From the NCBI GenBank assembly GCA_018466975.1, contig CM031554.1:1736001-1800000 (forward strand): 64,000 bases of DNA. Reading direction: 5' to 3'. Origin of the DNA: Sparassis latifolia. Its lineage: Eukaryota; Basidiomycota; Agaricomycetes; Polyporales; Sparassidaceae. The notes below the pieces were generated by a model. That model saw only the letters and a list, made by a program, of their open reading frames with translations. It made no database searches and had not been told where the DNA came from. Shown here piece by piece: positions 23,364 through 34,269 of this stretch (its first letter is position 1; every line of letters begins with the position of its first letter). Position numbers and translations under genes: made by a program.

Positions 23364-24698
23364 GGGGTAGGGCCAGGGTGGACGTGGATATCCCGAGGTT
23401 GGAGGAGAGGTCTACCATCTGCCTTCAAGAGACTAGTGGAGGGGGAGGTGAGGTCGATAACTGATTTGGAGCATCCACTTAACTTTGGCCCAGTTATTGC
23501 GACGTCGAAGAAGTTCTGGCTCTACCGCAAGGTCAGCAATATTTTCGTCGATATTTCAATATTTTGTAGCATCACGCGCATTTCTCAGGAAGCCGTGCAA
23601 TGAGATGTTCGCTTGCTTTATCTATTCTCGAAATTCTCCAACAAGCTATTTAGAATCCGCAGAATCAGGACCACATACTCTAACTTGACGCTCTTTCCGG
23701 CCGGTCATCGTCTCCTGAAAGTCATCGCCAAGGAAGAAGAACGACGACATATGGATTCAGCCAGGTGCATGTTCTTCAATCAACATGGCCCTCAAGGAAC
23801 ATCTCGTCTCGCCACCTTGGTATCCAGTCCAAGCCACACACTTTTTCTCTGCCTAGAAGTACGGCATACGCTCTCCTATTGCCCGTGTTCAGACCTCAAT
23901 ATTGTCAAATATATTCCACACCTTCCCATCCGTCTCAGTAATGATTAAGCCACGAGACTGCTTCGCCATTCTTGCAGATGGTCGGCCTGGTCACCTGTCG
24001 ACATTACGCGCGCGGTTTTCGCGGCAAACGTGAAATATCTAGCATCGCTCATGCTTCCGGCGGTATATCCGTCATCTACCCTCTTGCCGGATATTCACCG
24101 TCAATGATTTCTACGACTTCGACCATAGTGGCGTCCTCGATATAGGTCGCCAGACATGCGATATCGCCGCGTATGGAACTGTCGGGAAGTTTCTGGACTC
24201 GCAGATGCGCCGACATGCGTGATTGATGAGCTGGTTACAGTCTACCAGTCGATACCTGCATGGAGTAGCAGCTAGTGTGATATCGACGACTGTACCTCAC
24301 AGTGAAGTTAACGTGCATTGAGAATTTTCTTCTCTTGTGATGACAGACACTGATAACGCTGGACAGAGCGCGCACAATTCCTCCACGCGAAAGTCGATGT
24401 CACGAGGGCGCGTTGCAGACTCGTATGAGCATCTGGCGGCGGGCGCAGTACACGCCCGCCACGGTGGCGGCGCCACCATGTCGTATCAAGAGGAAAACAT
24501 GATCGAAGAAGACAGAGGTTGTGGAACGATGTATGCGTTGTCCCTTTCGAATTGACGCTGCTGCTTATAGAGGCATTACTTCTAATCGAATGGATAGGGT
24601 GCGTAACTCCAAAATGACAACTCATAATTACTTAAGACGACAAAGACACAGCCAATGTAGATCAGCAATAATTACTGCTGGGTAGGACTAATTTATCC
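23364..24698. other. Intergenic region, no supported gene
   Basis: Open frames on both strands here have no recognisable domains and no consistent splice pattern. The side next to 24699 contains the 3' UTR of the dehydrogenase. A degraded host gene cannot be excluded. Confidence 0.4.
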
Positions 24699-26164
24699 TC
24701 ACATGTCCTCAACCTGCTCCTCAAGCCAGTCCCACAGCTTCTTTCCGGTCTCCTCGTCAAGCGTCTCCGGGCGGACAGGCACGACGCGCGCGAAGGGCAT
24801 GAGGTACTGCATCACGCATGAGCTCACGAGCAGAAATGGAGAACAATGAGTGTGCTACAGTACTGACCTTCCCGTTCAGCTCTGCGCCTTCAGGGTGGGT
24901 ACCCGCATACAGCTGTGTCAGCGCGCCCTGAGGAATCGGATTCGCAGTGAGGTTCTAGAGTGATGATCCCCCTAATGTCATGCGGACTGCGATGAAGAGA
25001 AGTAGGAGGAACGCACAACTACGAAGGCCTTGACGCCGTGCAGGTGGCGCTGTAAGTCTGTCTTGATGACACCTGCGCATCAAACGGCGTCAGGGGACAA
25101 CACTCCGGCTTCGGGAATGCGGAGTGCTGCACTCACCGGGGGTCAGTGACGTTGATACGATGCCCTGGCCACCGTACCGCCGCGCCAGCTCGTGCGCAAA
25201 GACGGTATTACCCTGACAAAGGCATGACCACCGATCGGAACGAAGACAACAAGCAGCTTACGAATTTGCTCTGCGCATACAACCGGGTCGTGCTTTTCTT
25301 GAGGCGCTCGGGCCCGTCGCGGAACGTGTCGAAGTCGAGCGTGGAGAAGTAAAGGGCAGAAGAAGATGTGTTCACCACACGTGCCTTGCCATCCGACGAT
25401 GTTTGCGCGCCTCTCAACAGTGCCGGCATCAGCAGCTTGGTGAAGTAGAAGTGACCTGCGTGCGCAGCGCTCGGAGACGGTGATGGGCATGACACGAAAG
25501 AACGTACCGAGGGTGTTTGTGCCGAACTGCAGGTCATAGCCGTCAGAGGTCAGATGTTCGACAGGGGGAGTCATTACACCTCTGCGTGACAGTGAGTAAA
25601 CAATTTCTTGTAGACGCACGCCAGTTACCCGTTGTTGAAGAGAACATGCAGCTCGGGCTCCTTACTGCAGAAGGTGAATTATAGCAGAGGCAAATCAGAC
25701 GGATGTTTGATCGTACCTCAGTAAATCTTCCGCTGAGGCCTTAATAGCGCTAAGGTTCGCAAGGTCGAGCTTGAGGAAAATCGCTGTCTTGCCAGTTTCC
25801 TTATGAAGCTCGCGGATAGCGTCCTCGGCCTTCACCTGGCTGCGCGCCGCTAGATATACCTTGGCATTGTGGGTGAGCAGGTGCTGTCACAATTGTGAAT
25901 AGGGACTCATGTGTCCGTTCCACAATGAAACTCACTTTGACGGTCTGTAACGGTGCAAGATTAAATTGGTGAACAAGTCAGGCCTGGGCAGGGCTGACGC
26001 TGTGGAACACTTACCTCCTTACCCAAGCCAGTGTTGCCCCCTGTCACAATCATGACCTTGCTGGACAGGTCAGGGATGTTTTCCACCGTGAACTTGGTCT
26101 TCGGTGGGAAGTTCTCCGATTTCAGTGCACAGAACATTTCAGACGAAGGAACTCTGGTCGGCAT
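24699..26164 (-). CDS. Short-chain dehydrogenase/reductase (retinol dehydrogenase-like)
   Basis: NAD(P)(H)-dependent oxidoreductase of the classical SDR type, 318 residues in ten exons: 26164-26015, 25944-25936, 25883-25717, 25664-25629, 25581-25508, 25455-25262, 25212-25137, 25072-25017, 24954-24868, 24806-24699 (957 nt, in frame). Cofactor loop TGGNTGLGKE; NAG-type motif FNNGGVM (usual Ala is Gly); RVVNTSSSALYF contains the catalytic Ser region; active-site YAQSK; then GIVSTSLTPGVIKTDLQ. Exon 2 is only 9 nt (ACCGTCAAA) and supplies TVK right after the cofactor loop. Substrate unknown. No membrane segment is evident. Confidence 0.92.
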
Positions 26165-26833
26165 GTTGCAAAAAAGATGATAACAGAGTAGAAGATTGTG
26201 GGAGAGTGACGAAGTTCAGTTGGAGGGCGAACGAACGTTAAATACTGAACTGCGCTAACAGCCGCGATCCAGGTGAAGATGCGTACACCCGCGGCAGAGC
26301 AGGACCGGCACTCTGCGCTAACTGCGCGCAGTGTATATCCCAGCTCATCCACAACAGTGGCGCCTCAACAATGTCGACCAGTCGTGTTTTGTGATACGCA
26401 TCGCTGCATCAACTGACCGCAGACGAACCTCATCATCACAGCATCGGCGACGATCATTCAACTGGTAGCGCTTGGCGTATAGAAAGGCCTTTCCACACCC
26501 GCGGTACGAAAAGCGTGGAGCAGACCTTTGTAGCCTTGATGCAATATTCGACAAGGTGAAGAACAGTCATGGGTTTACCTCCGTGTGGGTCCGAAGAAAG
26601 AGTGGCACCCTGTGGCAGACAGTTCCTACTCAGATCCGGATCGGAGATTACGAATATGGAAACTCGTTTGTCGGGGCGCGTCGAGCGCCTGGTTGAAACC
26701 GTCGGTATTTCATTTGGCATCGAAAGATGGATAACGTTAATTAGTACATAACGGTCTATCTCAGATATATACTTGGTACACGGTACACGGTACAATATGT
26801 GAACATGCTCTCGGACCCCCAACTCAGCGACAT
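26165..26833. other. Intergenic region between two minus-strand genes
   Basis: Holds the promoter of the short-chain dehydrogenase and the 3' UTR of the RNase Z gene. No gene seen. Confidence 0.5.
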
Positions 26834-29699
26834 TTAGTCCCTCCGCCTGGGACGATACTCTTCTCGCGGTTCCCGCCAGTGTCCCCCACGGCGCCCCCCA
26901 TTATCCCTCCGGTCTTCTCGCTCGTAACGTGCGCCACGGTCCTCGCGTGCCCGGGCATTCTCGTAGTACGCCTGATCCCTAGCCGCGTAGGCACTAGAAC
27001 CTGCATACGTACTCATATTCCTCTTCGCATCGCGGCCTATATCGCTTGCACCGTGAGCCCTCTCGCTCAAAACGCGTTCTCTTTTTCGGTTCAGATTTGC
27101 GTCCGTGCTCAGGTATGCCCCTGCGCGCGGCCCCGTAGGAGGCGGAGGGCCAGCATCCCGAGCATCGACTTTGTTCTGACTCTTATTGAGCTGGTTCACT
27201 TCCTTAAAAGCCTCCACTTCCTGCACTATCAGCCCCTCCATCTCAAGTTCCACGGGGCTTGGGTACGGCGGGATGGTGACGCGCATGAAGTCGTACGCTG
27301 CCTGCACGAAACCGCCAGGGGGCGGCGCCCACGTTGTAGCAGCCTGCCGCTCGATCTCCGCCATGCACATCACGCGAAACGTGTCTTCCGGCCCGCGTGG
27401 TGCTGGAAATCTGCAGTAACATCATAGTAAGAGCCTAAACGAGATGATCGACATGAAAGACTCGCCGTGCCCCGATGTGGTTCAGCACCAACCGCTCCGC
27501 GCCGCACGCGCGAGCAAACGCGCCAGCCATTGCTGGAGTACTGTGGCCCCTCGCCACCGCCGTTTCTGTGACGCTCTGCGGTGTGCGGTTCCGCCCCGTA
27601 CGCTCCTGCGTGTCAATCGATCGCGGGATGCAAGCGTCCGTCGCTTCATGGATGAGCAACGTAACGCGCGCAGGCGTCGGTGGAGTAGCATCAGTCAATA
27701 AGGGGTCGGAAGATGGGAAACGCATGTCGAGGGGTCGTGAGGGCGAGGAAAGCAGTGGAAGGATCCCGGAGGCATCATAGGTGTCTCCTAGGATTACAAG
27801 GGTGCGCGGAGGGCGCTCGCGTTCACTGGGCACGTCTGGGTCCACGACCTCGCGGAATACGAAGCCTAGGCATGGATCTACGCGACTGTCAGCCTAACAA
27901 CGCAGGAGAATCTGGGAGCTCTTACCTCGATGTTCTATTGGACCTGCATCGACCACCAGTCTTCTCCGTCCGTGCGACCCAGCGATCGGCGTGTCCACGA
28001 TCCCACGCCAAAACCCGTCCGCGTCGCACGCGAAATTGAACCCAGGCGCCTCGCATTCAACATGTTCGTTCCACCCTACCGAATTCTTCGCAGGGGGTCC
28101 AGAGGTCAACGAGGATTCGGGCGCGTTCACGTCCGGCTCCTCCCCAGGAAACAATAGCTCATGTACCGCGTACCGCGTGTCCGTGTTCGTGTTCGTTGCA
28201 GCGCATAGTGTGCGTAAAAGCCGCCGCAAACCACGCGGACCATAGACTTCAACGCGTGGCGGGTCGTCTGGCTCACGGAATGGAGGTCGTAGCCGTGGAA
28301 TGCCGAGGACGTTACGCAGCAGGGGCAGGAGACCCATCGTATGGTCCGCTGCAGCAAGTATGTCAGCTCATGCTCAGGCCAGACAAGTCAATGGGAGACA
28401 AAGTAGGCAAAGTAGGCAAAGTGGGCAAAGTAGGCTAAAGTGGAACAAAGTAGATCGTGCGGCGGGAACGCCAGGTAAGAGTTGCAGCACCGTGGAGCGA
28501 GGAACTCGTCTGCATGATACAGAAGACCAATTCCAATTGGTTCAAGCATGTATCGCCGAAAACGTAAGGCGTACACCATGCCGGAAGTCCAACGTAGGCA
28601 CAGTAGCTTGAGGTGCATAGGCCAATTTTGTCCAACGGAGACGTGACATAGAGCGATCCAACATGCACAACTCGTAATGTCCAGAAATAGCTGAATACCT
28701 TCCTTGTGTATCAGCTCATTCTACTGAGGCCCTCATCGATCCACTCGTAGGCAAAGGCAAACATATACTTAATCCATCCCAGGAATGCGACAGGCACCAG
28801 ATTGCTTGGAGAATCTTAGTAGAATCAACATCTACATAGACACGCCAGGCACTCCGCCTGGTCCAGTCACGGTACACGGTAGGTTAGCATGTGCTTGCCT
28901 AGTGACGACACGCGACGACACACGTGACAATGGTCCTCGAAAGAACAATAGTTGTTCTCCGATTGACGCATAACAGGTCCTGTAGCCAGAACAACGATGA
29001 CTGTTCTCCAGATTGACGCATAAGAAGTAACACGACTCTTTGGACAGAGACGATTTGCGAGGCAATGCGGATGGATGGGACCCGTTGACAATATTCGTTC
29101 TTCTTGCAAAATACGCAACTTGTGACTAAGTGACACAAATAGAGGAGATAGAAAGTTCCACATGCGATCTCAAGCGTGTGCCCCAGCAACGAAATAATAG
29201 GAAAGTTTAGGTAACGAGCTCACCATGCATATGAGTGATGAAAATCTTTGTGAGCCTTGTCAACTTGATTCTCCTTGAATCGTGCCATGGCTGCGTCGCC
29301 ACTTGACGGGCGGTGCCCTCGGCGCAGTCGACCACTGCGAGTAACAGTGGCGAGTAATATTAATTCAGATGACACTTCGTTAGAAAGCAAAGTTGCATAT
29401 TCTGGCCACGTACTCCATAGCGAGCCGTCTGAGAGGGGATCTAACACAAGGCTGGAACAATTGCGCGTCTCAGTGGGCCCGCCACCGCTGGTCGTGCCAA
29501 GAAAAGTGACGGTGATGTCGTTGGACATCCGTTGAAAGCTCGAGCGGCGGCGAAGACAGCGAAATGGAAGTTTTGTGGCAAATGTAGCAGCAGGGGGGAC
29601 GGTGGTGGTGAGAAAGATAGAGAGACAATGTCGTGCGGGAGCGAGGGCGAGCATGAGTCGAAGGCGCGCTAGGAGACGGGCGGCAATTTGCGCGTACAA
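26834..29699 (-). CDS. Ribonuclease Z (short-form, ELAC1-like tRNA 3' processing endonuclease)
   Basis: Cuts the 3' trailer from precursor tRNAs; metallo-beta-lactamase fold. Exons: 29699-29414, 29334-29224, 28348-27926, 27877-27466, 27410-26834 (1809 nt, 602 residues, in frame). Motifs: TVTFLGTTSGGGPTETRNCS at the start of the fold; VDCAEGTARQ; THMHADHTMGLLPLLRNVLG with the HxHxDH metal site, split by an 875-nt intron inside THMHA; VEVYGPRGLRRLL; VDAGPIEHRDPCLGFVF; LGDTYDAS with the metal Asp; and LNHIGARF where HFSARF-like sequence is usual. The last intron starts with GC (GCGAGT at 27465, 55 nt). The first 57 residues are Arg/Ala/Leu-rich with no acidic residue, like a mitochondrial presequence. 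A second ATG (MSNDITV, 29528) could give a nuclear/cytosolic form of 545 residues. The tail is Arg/Asp-rich. Confidence 0.92.
28399..28440 (+). repeat. 9-nt minisatellite (AAAGTAGGC-like, about five units)
   Basis: Tandem near-copies of CAAAGTAGG with one GTGGG variant, lying within the long RNase Z intron near its 3' end. Confidence 0.85.
28942..29022. repeat. Diverged direct duplication with palindromic cores
   Basis: Two copies of a ~33-bp unit, AGAACAA...TGTTCTCC(A)GATTGACGCATAA, the first with the near-perfect palindrome AGAACAATAGTTGTTCT. Both lie in the RNase Z intron. Confidence 0.7.
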
Positions 29700-29762
29700 G
29701 GGACATCACGTGCACATCAACCTGCTAAGCTTTCCTGGCCCGTCGTGAATTTTGCGCTCTAC

Positions 29763-30168
29763 TGGATGCCTTCCCGTAGCCGTTTAGAAACGTTCTAAAC
29801 TAAATTTCGTCTCTAAATCAGGCCGGCACGTCGGCAAATTGATCTCCGCATACCGTGAGAGCAGAGTGAGCTCTTTCTAAACCTTATATCTGGAAGGGGG
29901 GGTCGACCCCCCCTTCCAGATTCTAAACGTCTCTCTAAACGATGATTTCGGTCTCCGCCCACTCGCAATGCCCATCTTTGCCTATATTTGGTGCTGCATA
30001 TTGCTTACATCATGCTGCCGCTCGTCCTCCGACCCTCTAGAACTTGGTTTGATCATCATCATGTTGCGACGCTACGGTTTCACAAATCCTGCTGTTCCGA
30101 CACAGTGGGGTGTTTCGCAGTCCGCTTTGTGATTTAGAAGTGCTCCAAATCCTACGGGAAGGCATCCA
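29763..30168. mobile_element. 406-bp TIR element with a 32-bp perfect central palindrome
   Basis: Perfect 17-bp inverted ends TGGATGCCTTCCCGTAG (29763-29779) and its reverse complement (30152-30168). The interior has TTCTAAAC/GTTTAGAA words and a perfect 32-bp palindrome at 29889-29920 (TCTGGAA, seven G, TCGA, seven C, TTCCAGA). No clear target duplication. Non-coding; MITE-like. Confidence 0.75.
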
Positions 30169-31791
30169 CTTACAGGTCAGCAAAGTTTCACTATCACGGT
30201 ACTTTTCCATCACGCAGGTAAGATTACCGTCCCAAGATGCCCTTCAATCGTACGACAGGTGTACATGAAGCCCAGGATGAAATAAAGCACAGAATAACTT
30301 AGTCGGGCTGCTCTCTGTTAATAAGTGCTGCGCCCAAGAGGTCCCTTGAGGCAAGGAATACTTTCTGCGGGAGACGCGTTCATAGTTCACATTTTTGTGC
30401 AAGAACAGAAGCCATGGCAAGCGATTCGGTAAGAGTCCAGAATTGATGTGCGCTCGCTCCTCGCTGAGTATTCACTACAGAGGAGACTTCGCATTCGCCG
30501 TGATCCGCTTTCAGCGACAATCCTCCAGATATATATACAGAAGCCTCGGATATCCGTGAAAGATTTTTGCTGGTCAGTGATTGATTCACTGCCGGAGTGT
30601 AATTGGACTATCTGCGTTAGCTACATTCTTGGCAGCGGATCCGATAGCTGACATGAAATGCTTCTGCACTCTCTGAGTCTACGAATCTCCGGCTATAGCT
30701 TGTAGGTAACCAGTGGTGGTTCCTCGAGTTGAGACCCTACCTTGGCAATCCAAACTGGGAAGGACAGCATTCTCAAACCTGCTCATGGATTGCTCCCATA
30801 CTTTCCTTCTGCTCTCAACTTACTGCATTGATCAGGATGTGAGCTTCTCAGCTCACCACGTACGGCATGGTGCATGTTCGTATGTCTCGTTCCATTTTCC
30901 TTTGTACTGGTGTTCGTGGAGATAGTTATATTGGCCGAGGTTATTACAACACCCTGCGCCAAGAACTGCTCATTCCTCCGATATTACAGAGACCTCCAGT
31001 CACATAAGTCACCGAACGCATACCATCCTCGGTCCTTCTTCGTCGACTTCTTTCTCTCACGCCGACCTCGACCTTATCTTTTCGGTTATCTCATTCGTAT
31101 GCGTTCGGCGGGATGTTCTTCGCTGTTCCTGGCTGTTCATGCAAGGCATATATATGTCTTCATTCTAGATCTGTTGGATGGCATTGTTTTAGTATGCCCT
31201 TACATCGCTCGGTGGAAGGATCCCAACATGGCTTTTGATTTTCATAATCATCAAGAAGTCGACCGTCATGTCAATCGCGACGTGAATTGCTTGTGTTAGG
31301 AGGCTCACACAAGACCTTTTTCGCCTTGTCTATTTTGGTGTCTTCCACAAAACCTCGAGTTAACTCAGTCGCATACGGTAACCGCCCACAGTGCATCATT
31401 TAGTCTAGGGTTCGTCGTCGATCTTACGAACTTAACTGTGCCATCAAGTGCATTCTCATCACAAGGATATTAATCGCAAGTGGAGGCCGCGCTAGAACAT
31501 TGGAAACGGTGGGTGCGGTCCGTAACGCGTCCTCCGATGTTCAGCCGCCGTGCCCACGGGGCTCCACACGACCACCTCCTACCATTTGGGGCACACGTGC
31601 GGTTCAGATGAGCGATCCTTCCTTGTCAATGCGGGGTTCCTTTGCGCACCTGACAGTTTCATTCTGCAGCTGGTGCACGATGGTGCATATATAAAGTGTC
31701 TGACCTCAGAAGCCGAAGAGCTGGCGAACGCGCGCTCGCATTCGCACCCATTTCGTTGTACCTTTCCCACTTCATCGCAGTGCAGTCTACG
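30169..31791. other. Long intergenic region upstream of the sugar transporter
   Basis: About 1.6 kb without a supportable gene. The 141-codon frame near 30874-31299 lacks domains and is flanked by stops in all extensions. The last few hundred bases are the transporter promoter. Confidence 0.5.
31688..31695 (+). promoter_or_regulatory. TATA box of the sugar transporter gene
   Basis: TATATAAA lies 97 nt before the start codon at 31792, a usual distance for a fungal TATA plus short 5' UTR. Confidence 0.55.
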
Positions 31792-33762
31792 ATGAGCAAA
31801 GTAGGTCTTCAAGGGTTGACGGGTACCGCCCTCATCGCTGCCATTACGTCTGTATGCTCGACTGGTTTCTGGCTTTTCGGATATGATCAGGGTGTCATGT
31901 CTGGCGTCGTCATCTCCAAGTACTGGCTCGACCAAATGGGTAACCCCAGCACACTAATGGTCGGCACCATCACCGCACTCTATGACGTCGGAGCAGTCTT
32001 CGGTGCTATCGGTGCCGCTTTGACCTCTGAGGCCCTTGGCCGCAAGCGGACGCTCATCTTGGGTTCGATCATTCTCATCGTCGGTACTGTAATCATGGGT
32101 ACCTCGTATGAACGCGTTCAGTTTATGTTCGCGCGTGTTATAACGGGTTTTGGTAAGTCACACCACTGCTCTTCTCTATTCAGTAGAACCTGACGCGCTT
32201 GTCTCAGGTATTGGATACATCACTTCAGGTTAGCCTTCAGCGTCTGTACGTCTGCCGCTGCAGCTCATCTTGCCTAGTCACCCCCGTATACCAAAGTGAA
32301 GTGTCCGTGCCCGAGCACCGTGGATGGCACGTCTGCTGCCAGCTCACGAGCATGCTGGGCGGCCTGATGCTCGCATACTGGATCAATTATGGCTTCTACT
32401 TTCACCACAGTGGCGTGCAGTGGCGCTTTCCGCTGCTCTTTCAATGCGTGTTCGCCATTTACATCATTCTCGTTACCATCTTCCTCCCTGACTCGCCCCG
32501 TTGGCTGATTCGACACGACGACACTCCTGAACGGGGAGAAATCGTGCTCGCTAAGCTGCGCAACCTCCCAACGGACCATCCCATTGTCCAGCGCGAGAAG
32601 GCGGAGATCGTCGAGGCTATAGAGCTTGAATCTAAGGAGGAAGGGTCGTGGGGTGATCTGTTCAAAGATAACGGTATCATGGGCAATAAACGCTTCTACC
32701 TGGCGCTAGGAATTCAATTTATGCAGCAGATGACTGGTATGTGTTCCGTACCTTTTCTGATTTGAAAAGCTGATTGTCTCTGCAGGCATCAATATCGTCA
32801 CGTACTATGCACCGACACTGTTCCAGCAAAGTCTGGGTATGAGCCAGAAGATGGCGCTCTTCCTCGGCTGCTGGCTGCAAGTCTGGTATATTGTTGCATC
32901 CTTCCTTACGGTGCGCTTGCTCTGTTATGATATGAGGTGGCGTTTTGTGACGTGCTATCCAGTGGTTCACCATCGACCGAGTTGGACGCCGTAAGCTCTG
33001 GATATCGATGGCCATTGGACAATGTGTCGTTCTTGCTCTCGAAGCGATCTGCGTGGCTATCGACAACTCGTCTTCCTCTATCGCTGCTGTCTTCTTTGTC
33101 TTCATGTTCGAGGCATGTTTCACTTGGGGTGTGTTTTCACTTAATGATCCTTCGGTGCTCTGGCTAACGCCAACATCTCGGAACAGGCTGGATGGCGACT
33201 GTGTGGGTCTACCCTGCTGAAGTGCTACCCCTGAAGATCCGCGCGAAGGGTGCTGCGCTCGCGGCCGCCGCAGACTTCCTCGGAAACTTCCTCGTGCGTC
33301 TGTCTGGCGTTCGTCATCATACGCCATCTAACAGTGACATTCACGCCGCAGGTCGTCGAGATCACTCCTCCTGCCCTCCGCAATATCGGATACAAGACCT
33401 ATATCATCTTCGCGGTGTTGAATCTCGTCAACGCCTGCGTTGTATGGTCATTCTATCCCGAGACTGCCGGGCAGACGCTCGAGTCGATTGACGTTCTTTT
33501 CCGCATTGAGAAGCCTGCAGGCTCCGATGATGAGCTAGTACCCACGCCCAAGCCGTGGTATGGTATCCTACAATGGAGCATTGTTCAACGTGCGCGCGGT
33601 ATCAGGGAGAAAGTCAAGGCGGAACGCGCTGCAGCTATTGCGGGTCAGGAGGAGTCGGCGTTCGCATCCGGCGTGGATGTGGGCGAGAAGATAGGGGTTG
33701 ATGAGAAGCGTGAAGGGAGCGTCTCGGAGAAAAGGAGCGAAGAGCAGATTGAGACAACGTAG
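31792..33762 (+). CDS. MFS sugar transporter (hexose/monosaccharide family)
   Basis: Plasma-membrane proton-coupled sugar importer family, 549 residues in seven exons: 31792-32152, 32208-32228, 32278-32736, 32786-32910, 32963-33128, 33187-33293, 33352-33762 (1650 nt, in frame). Signature pieces: GYDQGVMSGVV in TM1; DVGAVFGAIGAALTSEALGR with the GRKRT loop; RVITGFGIGYITS; VYQSEVSVPEHRG; PDSPRWL after TM6; QFMQQMTGINIVTYYAPTLF in TM7; DRVGRRKLW; YPAEVLPLKIRAKG; and FYPETAGQTLE after TM12. These match the 12-TM sugar porter family fully, so it is probably functional. The C-tail is long, hydrophilic and Lys/Glu-rich (EKREGSVSEKRSEEQIETT), typical of regulated fungal transporters. Exon 2 is only 21 nt. 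The sugar cannot be named. Confidence 0.95.
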
Positions 33763-34269
33763 ACGGTTTGCACTCCGTGTTGGCCCCGGGACATGTCCCT
33801 GAGGACCTTGAATAGAGTATCTGCGTAAGTACAGTATCGGTAGTGTACTTAGTGTGAGGTAATGTAATTCAACATGACCTCAGATGCGATGCCCGACTCT
33901 GTCATGATTACCCAAAACCATATGCGTCTTGGGCACCTGGCGACGATACTTGCACAGTGATCCGCGGCGTAGCTTCCATAAATGGAAATTCCCGCTCTTT
34001 CCGCGATTACCATTGATTTTTTGGGGTAAACATAACGGCACAAGCTCGCAACTGTACTCGGACAGCCCGTGCAAGGCCTGCATCCTTGCAATCATTCATA
34101 TGTGAGTCGCAGTGACCTATAAACCTGAAAGGGCGACGTTTCGAGTATCCGATATACTTTTATTTTTTTACTAGCGAATGGAGGGCAACGTATACCTACT
34201 AACGTAAATGGTGAGAACTGGGCTGGCGGCGACGTGTGACCGAAACTGGTCCTTACTGCTGCGAGTCGT
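33763..34269. other. Intergenic region after the sugar transporter
   Basis: Transporter 3' region followed by sequence with no gene sign. An F-box pseudogene begins near 34270. Confidence 0.5.

Larger units (their letters stand above)
28349..29223 (-). other. Unusually long (875 nt) intron within the RNase Z metal-binding motif
   Basis: Donor GTGAGC at 29223, acceptor CTGCAG ending 28349; joining gives ATG CAT G/CG GAC CAT, i.e. the conserved MHADH. Most other introns in the window are 48-95 nt. The interior has a 9-nt minisatellite at 28399-28440 and a diverged duplication near 28942-29022 with short palindromes. It probably grew by insertion. Confidence 0.75.

Noticed and set aside
30874..31299. 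141-codon plus-strand frame with hydrophobic stretches
   Set aside because: No recognisable family, no splice context, poor codon use; probably chance.
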